Source: Thioclava sp. SK-1
GTDB taxonomy: Bacteria; Pseudomonadota; Alphaproteobacteria; Rhodobacterales; Rhodobacteraceae
Assembly: GCF_001705665.1 (NCBI RefSeq)
Contig: NZ_MDHA01000032.1
Location: 62,001-126,000 of the forward strand
DNA length: 64,000 nucleotides
Reading direction: 5' to 3'
Shown here piece after piece: positions 37,169-46,837 of this stretch; the first letter of the stretch is position 1, and the number at the start of each line of letters is the position of its first letter. The notes under the pieces were generated by a model, which was given only the letters and a program-made list of their open reading frames with translations, was not told the origin of the DNA and made no database searches. Made by a program: the position numbers and the translations under genes.

Positions 37169-38764
37169 TCAGGCTACAGAGAATTCCAGCGGCTTGACCT
37201 GCTTGAACAAACCTGTGGCTTTCAGCGCCTCAATCACCTCTGGTTTGATCGCTTCGTCCAGGTAAGAGATCGCGATTGCTTCGCCACCCGATGCTGCACG
37301 GCCCAACGTAAAGTTCGCAAGATTTACGTTATGCTCGCCCAGCAAAGTGCCCAGCTTGCCGATGGTGCCCGGCTTGTCATCATTGGTGGTGTAGAGCATG
37401 TGCTCGCCCACTTCGGCATCGATATTGATGCCTTTGATCTGAATGAAGCGCGGTTTCCCATCCGAGAATACGGTGCCTGCGATCGAACGCTCTTTTGATT
37501 CGGACACAACCGTGACTTTGATATAGCCCTCAAATGCGCCGGATTGGTCCTGCGACGTGGTCGAAATCTGGATGCCACGTTCTTTCGCCAAAGCGGGCGC
37601 CGATACCATGTTCACATCAGGCTGCGATGCCTTCATGATGCCAGAGATGGTCGCTGCATCCAGCGCCTTCAGGTTCATGCCAGCCGCTTCGCCATCATAG
37701 GTGATGTTGATCGCTTTGATCGCGTCTTCGGTCATCTGACCGATGAAACCACCCAGATGTTTCGCCAGATCGACCCATGGGCCCATGACCTTGGCTTCTT
37801 CGGCGGTCATCGACGGCATGTTAAGCGCGTTCTCAACGGCACCGTCCAGAAGGTAGTTGGACATCTGCTCTGCGACCTGAAGGGCCACGTTTTCCTGTGC
37901 TTCGGTGGTGGATGCGCCCAGATGCGGGGTGCACACAACGTTGGGCAGGTTGAACAAGACATTCTCGGTCGCGGGTTCTTCTGCGAAAACGTCCAACGCG
38001 GCACCGGCCACATGACCCGATTTCAGCAATTCAGCCAAAGCGGGTTCGTCGATCAGGCCACCACGGGCACAGTTGATGATCCGCACACCTTTTTTGGTTT
38101 TCGCAAGGTTCTCAGCCGACAGGATGTTGCGGGTCTGATCCGTCAGCGGCACATGCAAGGTAATGAAATCGGCGCGCTTAAGCAGCTCGTCCAGTTCCAC
38201 TTTCTCAACACCCATCTTCTCGGCCTTTTCGGGGGACAAGAAGGGGTCATATGCGACCACTTTCATTTTCAAACCACGGGCACGGTCGCAAACAATACCA
38301 CCGATGTTGCCGGCACCAATCACGCCCAGCGTCTTGGCGGTCAGCTCCACACCCATGAATTTCGATTTTTCCCATTTTCCAGCATGTGTTGATGCAGATG
38401 CTTCTGGGATTTGGCGTGCCACTGCGAACATCATCGCAATCGCATGTTCTGCGGTTGTGATCATGTTGCCAAACGGCGTGTTCATTACGATCACGCCTTT
38501 TTTCGACGACGCTTCTTTGTCCACGTTATCGGTGCCGATACCGGCGCGGCCGACAACTTTCAGATTTGTCGCGCTTTCCAGCAGCTTCGCGGTGACTTTT
38601 GTCGCCGAACGGATCGCCAAGCCATCATATTTGCCAATAACTTCGGCCAGCTTGTCTTTGTCTTTGCCCAGCTTGGGCTCAAAATCGACTTCGATGCCGC
38701 GATCGCGGAAGATCTGAACGGCGGTTTCCGACAAGCTGTCCGAGACGAGAACTTTAGGTGCCAT
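37169..38764 (-). CDS. serA: D-3-phosphoglycerate dehydrogenase
   Basis: First step of serine synthesis: 3-phosphoglycerate to 3-phosphohydroxypyruvate with NAD. Long type, 531 residues. Rossmann NAD domain with GVIGAGNIGGIVCDRARGL, catalytic Arg/Glu/His in NCARGGLIDEPAL, FAEEPA and TPHLGASTTEAQ. The C-terminus has the ASB domain and an ACT domain (GTIGKLGTLLGEHNVNLANFTLGR), suggesting serine feedback. Downstream of serC, 88 nt away, with a 13-bp hairpin between. AAGGAG precedes the ATG. Confidence 0.97.
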   Translation of the reverse strand: MAPKVLVSDSLSETAVQIFRDRGIEVDFEPKLGKDKDKLAEVIGKYDGLAIRSATKVTAKLLESATNLKVVGRAGIGTDNVDKEASSKKGVIVMNTPFGNMITTAEHAIAMMFAVARQIPEASASTHAGKWEKSKFMGVELTAKTLGVIGAGNIGGIVCDRARGLKMKVVAYDPFLSPEKAEKMGVEKVELDELLKRADFITLHVPLTDQTRNILSAENLAKTKKGVRIINCARGGLIDEPALAELLKSGHVAGAALDVFAEEPATENVLFNLPNVVCTPHLGASTTEAQENVALQVAEQMSNYLLDGAVENALNMPSMTAEEAKVMGPWVDLAKHLGGFIGQMTEDAIKAINITYDGEAAGMNLKALDAATISGIMKASQPDVNMVSAPALAKERGIQISTTSQDQSGAFEGYIKVTVVSESKERSIAGTVFSDGKPRFIQIKGINIDAEVGEHMLYTTNDDKPGTIGKLGTLLGEHNVNLANFTLGRAASGGEAIAISYLDEAIKPEVIEALKATGLFKQVKPLEFSVA

Positions 38765-38800
38765 TTTCTGGGCTCCTTGAATTTTCAGGAATTTGGAAAG

Positions 38801-38836
38801 TATGGGCAGCCCGGGGCCAAATTCGGGCCGCCCATA
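38801..38836 (-). terminator. Intercistronic hairpin between serC and serA
   Basis: 13-bp stem with one G-U pair, tatgggcagcccg (38801-38813) with cgggccgcccata (38824-38836), 10-nt loop. On the minus strand it follows the serC stop by 16 nt and precedes serA, followed by ACTTTCC. Could be a weak terminator that lowers serA expression, or a hairpin that protects serC mRNA. Confidence 0.5.
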
Positions 38837-38852
38837 ACGCTTTCACGTCAGA

Positions 38853-39998
38853 TCAAGCTTGCGCTTCGATCTCTGCTTCAAAGGCATATTCGATCCAAGG
38901 CATCAGGGCCTTTACATCGGCGGTCTCAACGGTGGAACCACACCAGATACGCAGACCGGCAGGGGCATCACGATAAGCACCTGCATCCAATGCGGCACCA
39001 GCTGCTTCCAGACGCTTTGCAACGGCTTTGGCAAATGCGGCGCCGTCTTTAATCCGCGCGTCGGTGAATTTTACACAAACCGAGGTGGTCGAGGCCGTGG
39101 CCGCATCCGCGGCCAGGTTTGCGATCCACGGTTTCGCGGCGCAGAAATCCCAGACAACCTGCGCATTGGCATCCGCGCGTGCGATCAGACCTTTCAGACC
39201 GCCGATAGATTTCGCCCAGTTCAGCGCAACCAAGTAATCTTCAACGCATAGCATTGACGGCGTATTGATTGTTGCACCGGTGAAGATGCCGTCGATCAGC
39301 TTGCCGCCTTTGGTCATGCGGAAGATTTTTGGCAACGGCCATGCAGGTGTGTAGCTTTCCAAACGGGCAACGGCACGCGGGGACAAGACGATCACGCCGT
39401 GACCGCCTTCACCGCCCAGGACCTTTTGCCACGAGAAGGTGGTTACATCCAGCTTGTCCCACGGCAGGTCCATTGCGAATGCAGCCGAGGTTGCGTCGCA
39501 AATGGTCAGGCCTTCGCGGTCCGCCGGGATCACGTCGCCATTGGCCATACGCACGCCCGAGGTGGTGCCGTTCCATGTGAACACGACATCTGTGTCGAAA
39601 TCGACTGTGTTGAAATCGACGATGTCGCCATATTCGGCGGTTTTAACATCGGCATCGATTTTCAGCTGTTTCACAACATCGGTGACCCAGCCTGCGCCAA
39701 AGCTTTCCCATGCGCACATGGTGGCTTTGCGTTCGCCCAACAGCGACCACAGTGCCATTTCCACAGCACCTGTGTCAGAGGCAGGAACGATACCGATTTT
39801 ATAGTCAGCCGGGATGCCAAGAATGTCACGGGTTGTTTCAATCGCCTCTTTCAGCTTGGCTTTGCCAACGCTGGCGCGGTGCGAGCGACCCAGAGGCGCA
39901 TCGTCGAGCATATTGAGGGAGAAGCCTGGAATCTTCGTGCAGGGGCCCGAAGAAAAACGCGGATTTGCCGGCAGCGTGGCCGGAGCTTGAATAGCCAT
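38853..39998 (-). CDS. serC: Phosphoserine aminotransferase
   Basis: Class V PLP aminotransferase converting 3-phosphohydroxypyruvate and glutamate to O-phosphoserine. The product has 381 residues from ATG 39998 ([20 protein letters not shown]). The PLP lysine is in [16 protein letters not shown]; substrate contacts lie near [13 protein letters not shown]. An ATG far upstream (40082) would cover the leader RNA and is rejected. A serC-type leader lies in front. The gene is divergent from serB, 288 bp between starts. Confidence 0.96.
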   Translation of the reverse strand: MAIQAPATLPANPRFSSGPCTKIPGFSLNMLDDAPLGRSHRASVGKAKLKEAIETTRDILGIPADYKIGIVPASDTGAVEMALWSLLGERKATMCAWESFGAGWVTDVVKQLKIDADVKTAEYGDIVDFNTVDFDTDVVFTWNGTTSGVRMANGDVIPADREGLTICDATSAAFAMDLPWDKLDVTTFSWQKVLGGEGGHGVIVLSPRAVARLESYTPAWPLPKIFRMTKGGKLIDGIFTGATINTPSMLCVEDYLVALNWAKSIGGLKGLIARADANAQVVWDFCAAKPWIANLAADAATASTTSVCVKFTDARIKDGAAFAKAVAKRLEAAGAALDAGAYRDAPAGLRIWCGSTVETADVKALMPWIEYAFEAEIEAQA

Positions 39999-40000
39999 TT

Positions 40001-40060
40001 CTGGTATCCTCTCAGATAATCGCCCTTCGTTGGGGAAGGGTGTCCCGTGGACGGACATAG
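40001..40060 (-). ncRNA. serC RNA motif (leader of serC)
   Basis: On the minus strand the 60 nt before the serC ATG contain two hairpins: a short one (GTCC with GGGAC around 40041-40059) and a 6-bp stem cccttc (40023-40028) with gaaggg (40035-40040), then the conserved-looking GATTATCTGAGAGGATACC running to the start codon. This matches my memory of the alphaproteobacterial serC element (Rfam RF00517), a cis-regulatory RNA found in front of serC. Its ligand is not settled. Confidence 0.75.
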
Positions 40061-40286
40061 GCCCGCCCGATCTGTCGCGCAACAGGAAAAACGTCTTAGA
40101 GCGAACAAATGGTTTTCAAATCCGACATTCCGGGCGTGATCTATCGCTTTTGCCCAAGATAATCGGATAATTTGTTCGTATTCCACGATCATCACGTTTT
40201 CGCGACAGCGTGGTCAGGTTCGGTGCTGGTCTTTGCGCAGGCGAATGGGCTATGACACCTGCGTCTGATTGTCCGGAGGCTACCCA

Positions 40287-41159
40287 ATGTATACCGTCAT
40301 TCTTATGACCAACCCGAACCAGCCTGCGCTGGATGCGACGACGATGGACGCGCTGCGCTCCGCTTGGGGTGGGGGGCAAATTCGCTGGTTGGCCTTTGGT
40401 GTCGCGGCAGAGTTCCAGGTTGAAACCGTACCATCGAATCGCTGGCAGGTGTGGGACGATATGCAGATGATCGGCATTGATCTGGTTGTTGTGCCCACAC
40501 AGGGGCGGCGCAAACAGATGCTGCTGGCCGATATGGATAGTACGATGATCCAACAAGAATGTATTGATGAGCTGGCTGATGTGGCCGGGGTTGGCGATCG
40601 GGTCAAGGAAATCACCGCGAAGGCGATGAACGGAGAGCTGGATTTCGACGGTGCGCTGACGGAACGTGTAGGCCTGTTGGCGGGGCTGGACGATGGCGTG
40701 ATCCAGCAAGTGATTGATGAACGCATCACCTTTATGCCCGGCGCGCAGGCGCTGTTGGCGACGATGAAACGCGACGGGGCTTATTGTGCGCTTGTTTCGG
40801 GCGGGTTCACCGCCTTTACGGGATATGTGGCGCAGGCGCTTGGCTTTGATGAAAACCGTGCGAATACGCTCTTGATCGAGGATGGCAAGCTGACGGGCAA
40901 GCCGGGGCTGCCGATTTTGGGCCGCGAAGCCAAGGTTCAGGCATTTCATGATATCTCGGCCCGTCTTGGGCTGACAGCGGCACAGGTGATGGCCGTGGGC
41001 GATGGCGCCAATGATCTTGGAATGTTGAAACTGGCCGGCGCCGGTGTTGCCTTGCATGCCAAGCCCGCAGTTGCGGCGCAATGTGACATCCGTATCAATC
41101 ATGGCGATCTAACTGCGCTGCTGTTCGTGCAGGGCTATGGGCGTGACGAATTCGCCTAA
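40287..41159 (+). CDS. serB: Phosphoserine phosphatase
   Basis: Last step of serine synthesis, HAD superfamily, 290 residues. Motif I LLADMDSTMIQQECIDELAD (nucleophile Asp), motif II LVSGGFTAF, Lys in GKPGLPILGREAK, motif III VGDGANDLGML. The ~70-residue N-terminal part is an ACT-like region. GGAGG ends 7 nt before the ATG at 40287. With serC and serA on the other strand, all three serine genes cluster here. A short palindrome (cgatcacg...cgtgatcg, 41164-41183) follows its stop without a U-run. Confidence 0.96.
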   Translation: MYTVILMTNPNQPALDATTMDALRSAWGGGQIRWLAFGVAAEFQVETVPSNRWQVWDDMQMIGIDLVVVPTQGRRKQMLLADMDSTMIQQECIDELADVAGVGDRVKEITAKAMNGELDFDGALTERVGLLAGLDDGVIQQVIDERITFMPGAQALLATMKRDGAYCALVSGGFTAFTGYVAQALGFDENRANTLLIEDGKLTGKPGLPILGREAKVQAFHDISARLGLTAAQVMAVGDGANDLGMLKLAGAGVALHAKPAVAAQCDIRINHGDLTALLFVQGYGRDEFA

Positions 41160-41270
41160 GCTTCGATCACGTCCGCGTGATCGTATGTAATGTGGCGGTG
41201 AAGCCCCGCGTATGGACGATTACGCAAGACGCCTATGGCATGATGCCCCGCGCGTCACGGAGGATATGTC

Positions 41271-43385
41271 ATGCGCAAGCCGATGGTTTTTATTGCAGTT
41301 ATTTTGGTGGCGGTTGCGGCCAGCTGGACGGTTGCTGATCCCAGTATTGACGGGCTGCGCGACCTATTCGCGCAGTTCAACGGTGCGAAAGCCAGCCATC
41401 CGATGGCCTTTGCAGGTGGGTTCTTTGCGATTTATGTTGCGGTTACAGCCCTTTCGCTACCCTTTGCCACATGGCTGACGGTGATCGGTGGTGCGTTATT
41501 TGGGCTGTGGGGGGGGCTGGCGCTGGTGTCCTTTGCCTCGACAATCGGGGCGACGGCGGCTTTCCTTGTGTCGCGCTATTTGATGGGCGATTGGGTGCGC
41601 GCACGCTACGGCGAAAAATTGGCGCAATATCATCAAAAGCTGGAGACCGAGGGGCCGTTCGTTCTGTTCTCCTTGCGGCTGATCCCGGTGGTGCCGTTCT
41701 TTGTGGTCAACTTGATCTTTGGGTTGGTGCCCATGCCCGCATGGCGGTTTTATGCAATTAGCCAGATCGCGATGTTGCCGGCTACGGCGGTTTTTGTCTT
41801 TGCGGGGACTCAGCTTGCGCAGATCTCCAGCCTGTCAGATATTGTGCAGCCCGGAATGCTTGCAGCGTTTGTCGCGCTGGGGGTGCTGCCTTGGGCCGCG
41901 CGGGCTGTGGTTGCGGTGATACGGCGTCGCAAGGCTTTGTCGGGCTACACGAAACCCAAGGTTTTTGACCGAAACCTGATCGTGATCGGGGCCGGGGCTG
42001 GGGGTCTTGTGGCCTCATATGTCGCGGCGGCAGCGCAGGCCAAAGTAACCTTGATTGAGGCCGGCCCGATGGGCGGTGACTGCCTGAACACAGGCTGTGT
42101 GCCGTCCAAGGCGCTGATCTCGTCGGCGCGGGCTACTGCAGATGCTACGCGCGCAGCGCGACTGGGTGTGCATGCTGCCCCATGCGTGGATTTTCCGGCC
42201 GTTACAGCGCGCCTGCGCGATGTCATTGATCAAATCGCGCCCAATGATTCTGTCGAACGCTACAGTGGCTTAGGGGTGGAGGTGATCCAAGGCTACGGCC
42301 AGATCATTGATCCGTGGACTGTAGAGGTGCATGGCGCACGGTTGACCACGCGCAGTATCATCGTCGCGACAGGGGCGGCCCCGGTGATCCCACCGATTTC
42401 GGGCATCAATCTGGTGGCGCCAATGACATCGGAAACCTTTTGGCCGTGGTTGATCGCGCAAGACCAGCCGCCGCAGAATCTGCTGATTCTGGGTGGTGGC
42501 CCGATCGGATGTGAACTGGCACAGGCCTTGGCACGGCTTGGGGCGGGCGTTACCGTGATCGAGGCCGCGCCGCGGCTGATCGCGCGCGAGGAGCCCGAGG
42601 CCTCACAGGCGTTGCAAAAAGCGCTGCTAGCAGATGGTGTCACCGTTAAGACAGGCGCCAAAGCTGCGCAGTTTGGCAAGGATGAAGACGGTACCGGCTG
42701 GGTCGCGCTAGAGGATGGCACGAAGCTGCGTTTTGATGCTTTGTTGGTTGCGGCCGGGCGTGCGCCGCGGCTGACGGGTTTTGGGCTAGAGGCACTGGGC
42801 CTTATCCGTGACGGATCATCCTTGGTGAACAGCCAATTGCAATCCGCCATGCCCCATATTTTGTTTGCTGGCGATGTGTCGGGCGGGGCGCAATTGACCA
42901 ATGCCGCCGGTCATCAGGGCTGGATTGCAGCGGCCAATGCTTTGGCCCGCCCGTTTTGGCGCTTTCGGGCGGATGCCGCGCCGATCCCCGCAGCGGTTTT
43001 CACCGCGCCAGAGATCGCGCGGGTTGGTCTGACGCAGGCGCAGGCGAACAAGGGCAGCTATGACGTTACCACCTTGCCTTTGGGCGAGATCGACCGTGCC
43101 GTAACCGAGGGGGAGGCGGAGGGGCTGGTGAAAATCCTGACCCAAAAGGGCCGCGATAAAATTCTTGGTGTCACGGTGGTTGGTCCACATGCCGCCGAGA
43201 TCTTGCCCGAATTCACCTTGGCGATGCGTCATGGTTTGGGGCTGGGTAAGATATTGTCGACCCCGCATATATATCCCAGCTGGTCAGAGGGGGCCAAGAA
43301 CGCCGCCGGACGCTGGCGGCAGGCGCAAACCAGTCCGCGCCTGTTGGCCCTGGCTGCGCGGTTTATGGCATGGAGGCGTGGATGA
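41271..43385 (+). CDS. VTT/TVP38 membrane domain fused to class I disulfide oxidoreductase
   Basis: 704-residue fusion. Residues about 1-225 have a membrane helix, then a TVP38/TMEM64 (VTT, SNARE-associated) domain with VIGGALFGLWGGLALVSFASTIGATAAF and RLIPVVPFFVVNLIFGLVP. Residues about 235-704 are a mercuric-reductase/dihydrolipoamide-type flavoprotein: FAD GAGAGG (240-245), redox cysteines C271 and C276 in GGDCLNTGCVPSKAL, NAD(P) site GGGPIG (about 408-413), and C-terminal HIYPSWSEGAK. The N-terminal half resembles YdjX/YdjZ. AGGATATGTC precedes the ATG. Its stop overlaps the next start (ATGA). Substrate unknown. Confidence 0.9.
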   Translation: MRKPMVFIAVILVAVAASWTVADPSIDGLRDLFAQFNGAKASHPMAFAGGFFAIYVAVTALSLPFATWLTVIGGALFGLWGGLALVSFASTIGATAAFLVSRYLMGDWVRARYGEKLAQYHQKLETEGPFVLFSLRLIPVVPFFVVNLIFGLVPMPAWRFYAISQIAMLPATAVFVFAGTQLAQISSLSDIVQPGMLAAFVALGVLPWAARAVVAVIRRRKALSGYTKPKVFDRNLIVIGAGAGGLVASYVAAAAQAKVTLIEAGPMGGDCLNTGCVPSKALISSARATADATRAARLGVHAAPCVDFPAVTARLRDVIDQIAPNDSVERYSGLGVEVIQGYGQIIDPWTVEVHGARLTTRSIIVATGAAPVIPPISGINLVAPMTSETFWPWLIAQDQPPQNLLILGGGPIGCELAQALARLGAGVTVIEAAPRLIAREEPEASQALQKALLADGVTVKTGAKAAQFGKDEDGTGWVALEDGTKLRFDALLVAAGRAPRLTGFGLEALGLIRDGSSLVNSQLQSAMPHILFAGDVSGGAQLTNAAGHQGWIAAANALARPFWRFRADAAPIPAAVFTAPEIARVGLTQAQANKGSYDVTTLPLGEIDRAVTEGEAEGLVKILTQKGRDKILGVTVVGPHAAEILPEFTLAMRHGLGLGKILSTPHIYPSWSEGAKNAAGRWRQAQTSPRLLALAARFMAWRRG

Positions 43386-43987
43386 TCGATGCATTGATTT
43401 TGCCGCTTCAATCGCGGGTTCTGGACGGGCCTGCACGGGTTTTGGCCGCGCGCGGTGTTCGCGCCGATCATATCACCGTCGTGGGGTTCGTCATTGGTTT
43501 GCTGGCGCTGCCGGCCCTGGCTGCCGGGCTTTATGGATTGGCATTTGCGGCCATTGTCGCGAACCGGTTGGCTGATGGACTGGATGGGGCTGTCGCGCGG
43601 CTGACCCAACCCACCGATCGCGGCGCGTTCTTGGATATTGCGCTGGATTTCATGTTTTACGCTTTGGTGCCTTTGGGGTTTGCCTTGGTAGATCCGGCGC
43701 AAAATGCCCTTGCGGCGGCGGTATTGATGGCCAGCTTCATCGGAACCGGTTCCAGCTTTCTGGCCTTTTCCGTGATCGCACAACGGCGCGGCTTGCACGC
43801 CGATGCCTATCCCACCAAGGGGATTTATTACCTTGGGGGCTTGACCGAGGGCGCCGAGACGATCGCATTTTTGCTGGCCTGCTGTGTTTGGCCTTCGGGC
43901 TTTGCCATCCTAGCCTATATCTTTGCGGCGGGCTGTGCCGTGACCACATTAACCCGCTGGCATATGGGCTGGCGGGTCTTCGCATGA
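43382..43987 (+). CDS. CDP-alcohol phosphatidyltransferase (YnjF-like)
   Basis: Inner-membrane enzyme of the CDP-alcohol phosphatidyltransferase family, 201 residues, several membrane helices. The family motif D-G-x2-D-G-x2-A-R-x(8)-G-x3-D-x3-D is intact in ADGLDGAVARLTQPTDRGAFLDIALD. The acceptor alcohol is unknown; the gene order suggests a YnjF counterpart. It starts at 43382 (MIDALIL), overlapping the flavoprotein stop by 4 bp; an in-frame Met 4 codons earlier is a worse choice. 13 nt before ynjB. Confidence 0.9.
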   Translation: MIDALILPLQSRVLDGPARVLAARGVRADHITVVGFVIGLLALPALAAGLYGLAFAAIVANRLADGLDGAVARLTQPTDRGAFLDIALDFMFYALVPLGFALVDPAQNALAAAVLMASFIGTGSSFLAFSVIAQRRGLHADAYPTKGIYYLGGLTEGAETIAFLLACCVWPSGFAILAYIFAAGCAVTTLTRWHMGWRVFA

Positions 43988-44000
43988 AAAGGGGGAGATG

Positions 44001-45182
44001 ATGCGCTATTTAACTGCTTTTCTTTTGTCCGCACTGGCCAGCCCGGCCTTTGCCGATTGGGATCAGACCCTGGAAGAAGCAAAGGGACAGACAGTCTATT
44101 TCAATGCCTGGGGCGGGGATCCGCGTACGAATGCCTTTTTGGACTGGGTTTCACAACAGACACAAGACAGGTTTGGCGTGACGGTAGATCATGTCAAATT
44201 GACAGATACGGCAGAGGCGGTGGCACGCGTTGGTGCGGAAAAAGCCGCAGGCGAAGACGATAATGGCGCGATTGATCTGATCTGGATCAACGGGCCGAAC
44301 TTTGTCGCCATGCAAGATGCGGGCCTGCTGTTTGGTCCGTTTTTGCAAAACCTACCCAACGCGCAGTTATTGGACCTGACGGACGGCTCTGCCGCGACCA
44401 CTGATTTTACGGTGCCAACACGGGGGTATGAATCGCCGTGGCGGTTGGCGAAATTTGTCTTTGCCCATCATGGCACGCGGGCGCCCAATCCGCCGCAGAC
44501 AATGGCAGGATTTGTGGAATGGGCACAGGCCCACCCAGGGCGGATGACCCATCCGAACGTGCAAAATTTCATCGGTGCGACTTTCTTGAAGCAAGCACTG
44601 GTGGAGCTGGCCCCCGATCAAGAGGCGCTGTCGCAGCCTGTGACCGACGCAGCCTTCGCCACACAGACGGCGCCGCTTTGGGCGTGGTATGATGCGCTGC
44701 GCCCCAATTTATGGCGGGGCGGTCGGTCCTATCCTGAAAATGAAAGCGCACAGGCGCAGCTTTTGGCGGATGCACAGGTGGATATCGCCATGTTCTTTGA
44801 TCCTGCAGCCCCCGCGTCGCTGATCGAACAAGGTGTGTTGCCTGAAGAAACGCGGGTGTTCACCCCCAACGGTGGCACGATCGGCAATATCAGCTTTGTT
44901 GCGATCCCTTATAATGCGCAGCATCAGGCTGGCGCGCAGGTGGTGGCAAATTTCTTGCTGGCACCGACGACACAGGCGCATATGCAAGATATCACGGTTT
45001 TGGGCAGTTATTCTGTGCTGGATCCGACCCGTCTGGACGGGCATGCACAGGCGGCATTTCAGGCACTTCCCACCGCGCCAGCGCTGCCGACCCTCGCCGA
45101 TTTGGGCAGGACATTGCCTGAACCTCATCCCAGCTGGATGACCGCACTGACCCAGACCTGGAGCGCGCGTTACACGCAATGA
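44001..45182 (+). CDS. ynjB: ABC transporter substrate-binding protein, YnjB family
   Basis: Periplasmic solute-binding protein, 393 residues, family of YnjB (distantly like spermidine/putrescine and iron-binding proteins). Signal peptide MRYLTAFLLSALASPAFA. The mature part starts DWDQTLEEAKGQTVYFNAWGGDPRTNAFLDW and has IDLIWINGPNFVAMQ and GTIGNISFVAIPYNAQHQAGAQVVANFLL. AGGGGG upstream favours the second of two adjacent ATGs (44001). The stop overlaps the ynjC start by 4 bp. The ligand is unknown. Confidence 0.9.
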   Translation: MRYLTAFLLSALASPAFADWDQTLEEAKGQTVYFNAWGGDPRTNAFLDWVSQQTQDRFGVTVDHVKLTDTAEAVARVGAEKAAGEDDNGAIDLIWINGPNFVAMQDAGLLFGPFLQNLPNAQLLDLTDGSAATTDFTVPTRGYESPWRLAKFVFAHHGTRAPNPPQTMAGFVEWAQAHPGRMTHPNVQNFIGATFLKQALVELAPDQEALSQPVTDAAFATQTAPLWAWYDALRPNLWRGGRSYPENESAQAQLLADAQVDIAMFFDPAAPASLIEQGVLPEETRVFTPNGGTIGNISFVAIPYNAQHQAGAQVVANFLLAPTTQAHMQDITVLGSYSVLDPTRLDGHAQAAFQALPTAPALPTLADLGRTLPEPHPSWMTALTQTWSARYTQ

Positions 45183-46837
45183 TCTGGCTGCGTTTGCTCT
45201 TGCTTATGCTGGTGGGCGGTCCGGTTGTGGCGGGGGCGGGGCTGACGCTTTGGATGGCCTGTTTCGGGCCACTGGGCGCACAGGCGCAGCCCTTCGGCGC
45301 GGGGTTTGTGCACGCAGTGGCACAGCCGGGCATGGGCCACGGGCTGTGGCTGACGGTTGCCACGGGCGCAGGCAGTGCCGCTTTGACCGTGGTGCTGTCG
45401 ATCCCCTTGTCAGGATGGATGTTGACGCGGGCATGGGCGCGGGCGGCGATTGCGCCATTGCTTGCGGTTCCCCATGCGGCGTTGGCCATCGGGCTGGCAT
45501 TTATCATCGCGCCATCGGGTTGGGTGGCGCGGCTGATCGCCCCTGCCGCGCAGTGGGCTTTGCCGCCCCTGTGGCTGACGCCGGGTGATCCCTGGGGGCT
45601 GTCGCTGATTGTCGGGCTGGTCTTAAAAGAGCTGCCATTCATGCTGTTGATGACCTTGTCGGCCGCGGGGCAGGTGCCGGTTGCCGCACAGGTGGCCGCC
45701 GGGCGTAGCCTTGGATACAGTCGCGCCTATCTATGGGCCCGGGTGATTTGGCCACAGATTTTGCCAGCGCTGCGTTTGCCGATGTTTATCGTGCTGGCCT
45801 ATGGCCTTTCAAATGTGGATATGGCGCTTTTGTTGGGGCCGTCCCACCCGCCGGTATTGGCGGTGCAAAGTTTGCGCCTGTTCACCGCGCCAGATCCGGC
45901 GATGATTGCCCCAGCGTCGGCCATGGCCGTTATTCTGGTTGTGGTGATGGCGGGGGTGGTAATCGCCGGGATGTGGATGGTGCGCCTGTGCGGGGTGGTG
46001 AACCGATGGGGGCTTGAGCGCGGGGTCCGCCGTTCTGTGCTGAACGGGTTGGTTGCCCCGATCTATGGGCTTTATATCGGGCTGGCCATTTTGGCCGTAC
46101 TGGCGCTTATGGCGCTGCCAATATGGTCCTTGCTTCGGGGATGGTCGTGGCCATTGATCTGGCCGCAGGCCTGGACTGTGCAGCATTGGTTGGGCCACGA
46201 TGGCTGGCATCGGCCTGCGCTTTCGACAGTCTGGCTTGGCGCCGTGGTGACACTGATATCGGTGGGTATCTGCATCGCGTGGCTGGAAACCGAAGACCGT
46301 CTGGCGCGGCGCGCTGGGCTATGGCCGGTCATCATCTTGCCCTTGGTTTTGCCGCAGATGGGTTTTGTGCCGGGTTTTGTGACTTTGCAGCTTTTGTTGA
46401 AGGTTCCGCCGGGGACTATGGCGGTGCTTTGGGCGCAGTTGGTGTTTGTTTTGCCATATGTGATGATTTCACTGTCGGGGCCTTGGCGCAGGTTGGATCC
46501 TCAGATGTTGCGACAGGCGGCAGCATTGGGCGCGGGCCCGTGGCGCAGGCTATGGGCGGTGAAGCTGCCCATCTTACTAGGCCCGATTGCGCTGGCGGCA
46601 GCGATTGGCTTTGCAGTGTCCGTAGCGCAATATTTGGCGGTCTTGCTGCCCGGGGCGGGGCGGGTTGTGACCGTCACAACCGAAGGGATTGCACTGGCGT
46701 CAGGGGCCAGCCGATCGCAGGCGGGCGTACAAGGCGTATTACAGGCGGCTCTGCCCTTAATCGGCTTTGGTTGGGCCCTTGGTCTGGCGTGGGTCACATC
46801 ACATAACAGGCGCGGATTGCGCGGAGGGCTGGCATGA
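45179..46837 (+). CDS. ynjC: ABC transporter permease, YnjC family (fused two-domain)
   Basis: Inner-membrane permease with two tandem binding-protein-dependent transport domains, 552 residues and about 12 helices. EAA-type loops are readable: AAQVAAGRSLGYSRAYLWARVIWPQILPALRLP (first half, about 160-205) and MLRQAAALGAGPWRRLWAVKLPILLGP (second half, about 440-470). Such fused permeases serve as both halves of the channel. Coupled to ynjB and ynjD by ATGA overlaps. Confidence 0.92.
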   Translation: MIWLRLLLLMLVGGPVVAGAGLTLWMACFGPLGAQAQPFGAGFVHAVAQPGMGHGLWLTVATGAGSAALTVVLSIPLSGWMLTRAWARAAIAPLLAVPHAALAIGLAFIIAPSGWVARLIAPAAQWALPPLWLTPGDPWGLSLIVGLVLKELPFMLLMTLSAAGQVPVAAQVAAGRSLGYSRAYLWARVIWPQILPALRLPMFIVLAYGLSNVDMALLLGPSHPPVLAVQSLRLFTAPDPAMIAPASAMAVILVVVMAGVVIAGMWMVRLCGVVNRWGLERGVRRSVLNGLVAPIYGLYIGLAILAVLALMALPIWSLLRGWSWPLIWPQAWTVQHWLGHDGWHRPALSTVWLGAVVTLISVGICIAWLETEDRLARRAGLWPVIILPLVLPQMGFVPGFVTLQLLLKVPPGTMAVLWAQLVFVLPYVMISLSGPWRRLDPQMLRQAAALGAGPWRRLWAVKLPILLGPIALAAAIGFAVSVAQYLAVLLPGAGRVVTVTTEGIALASGASRSQAGVQGVLQAALPLIGFGWALGLAWVTSHNRRGLRGGLA

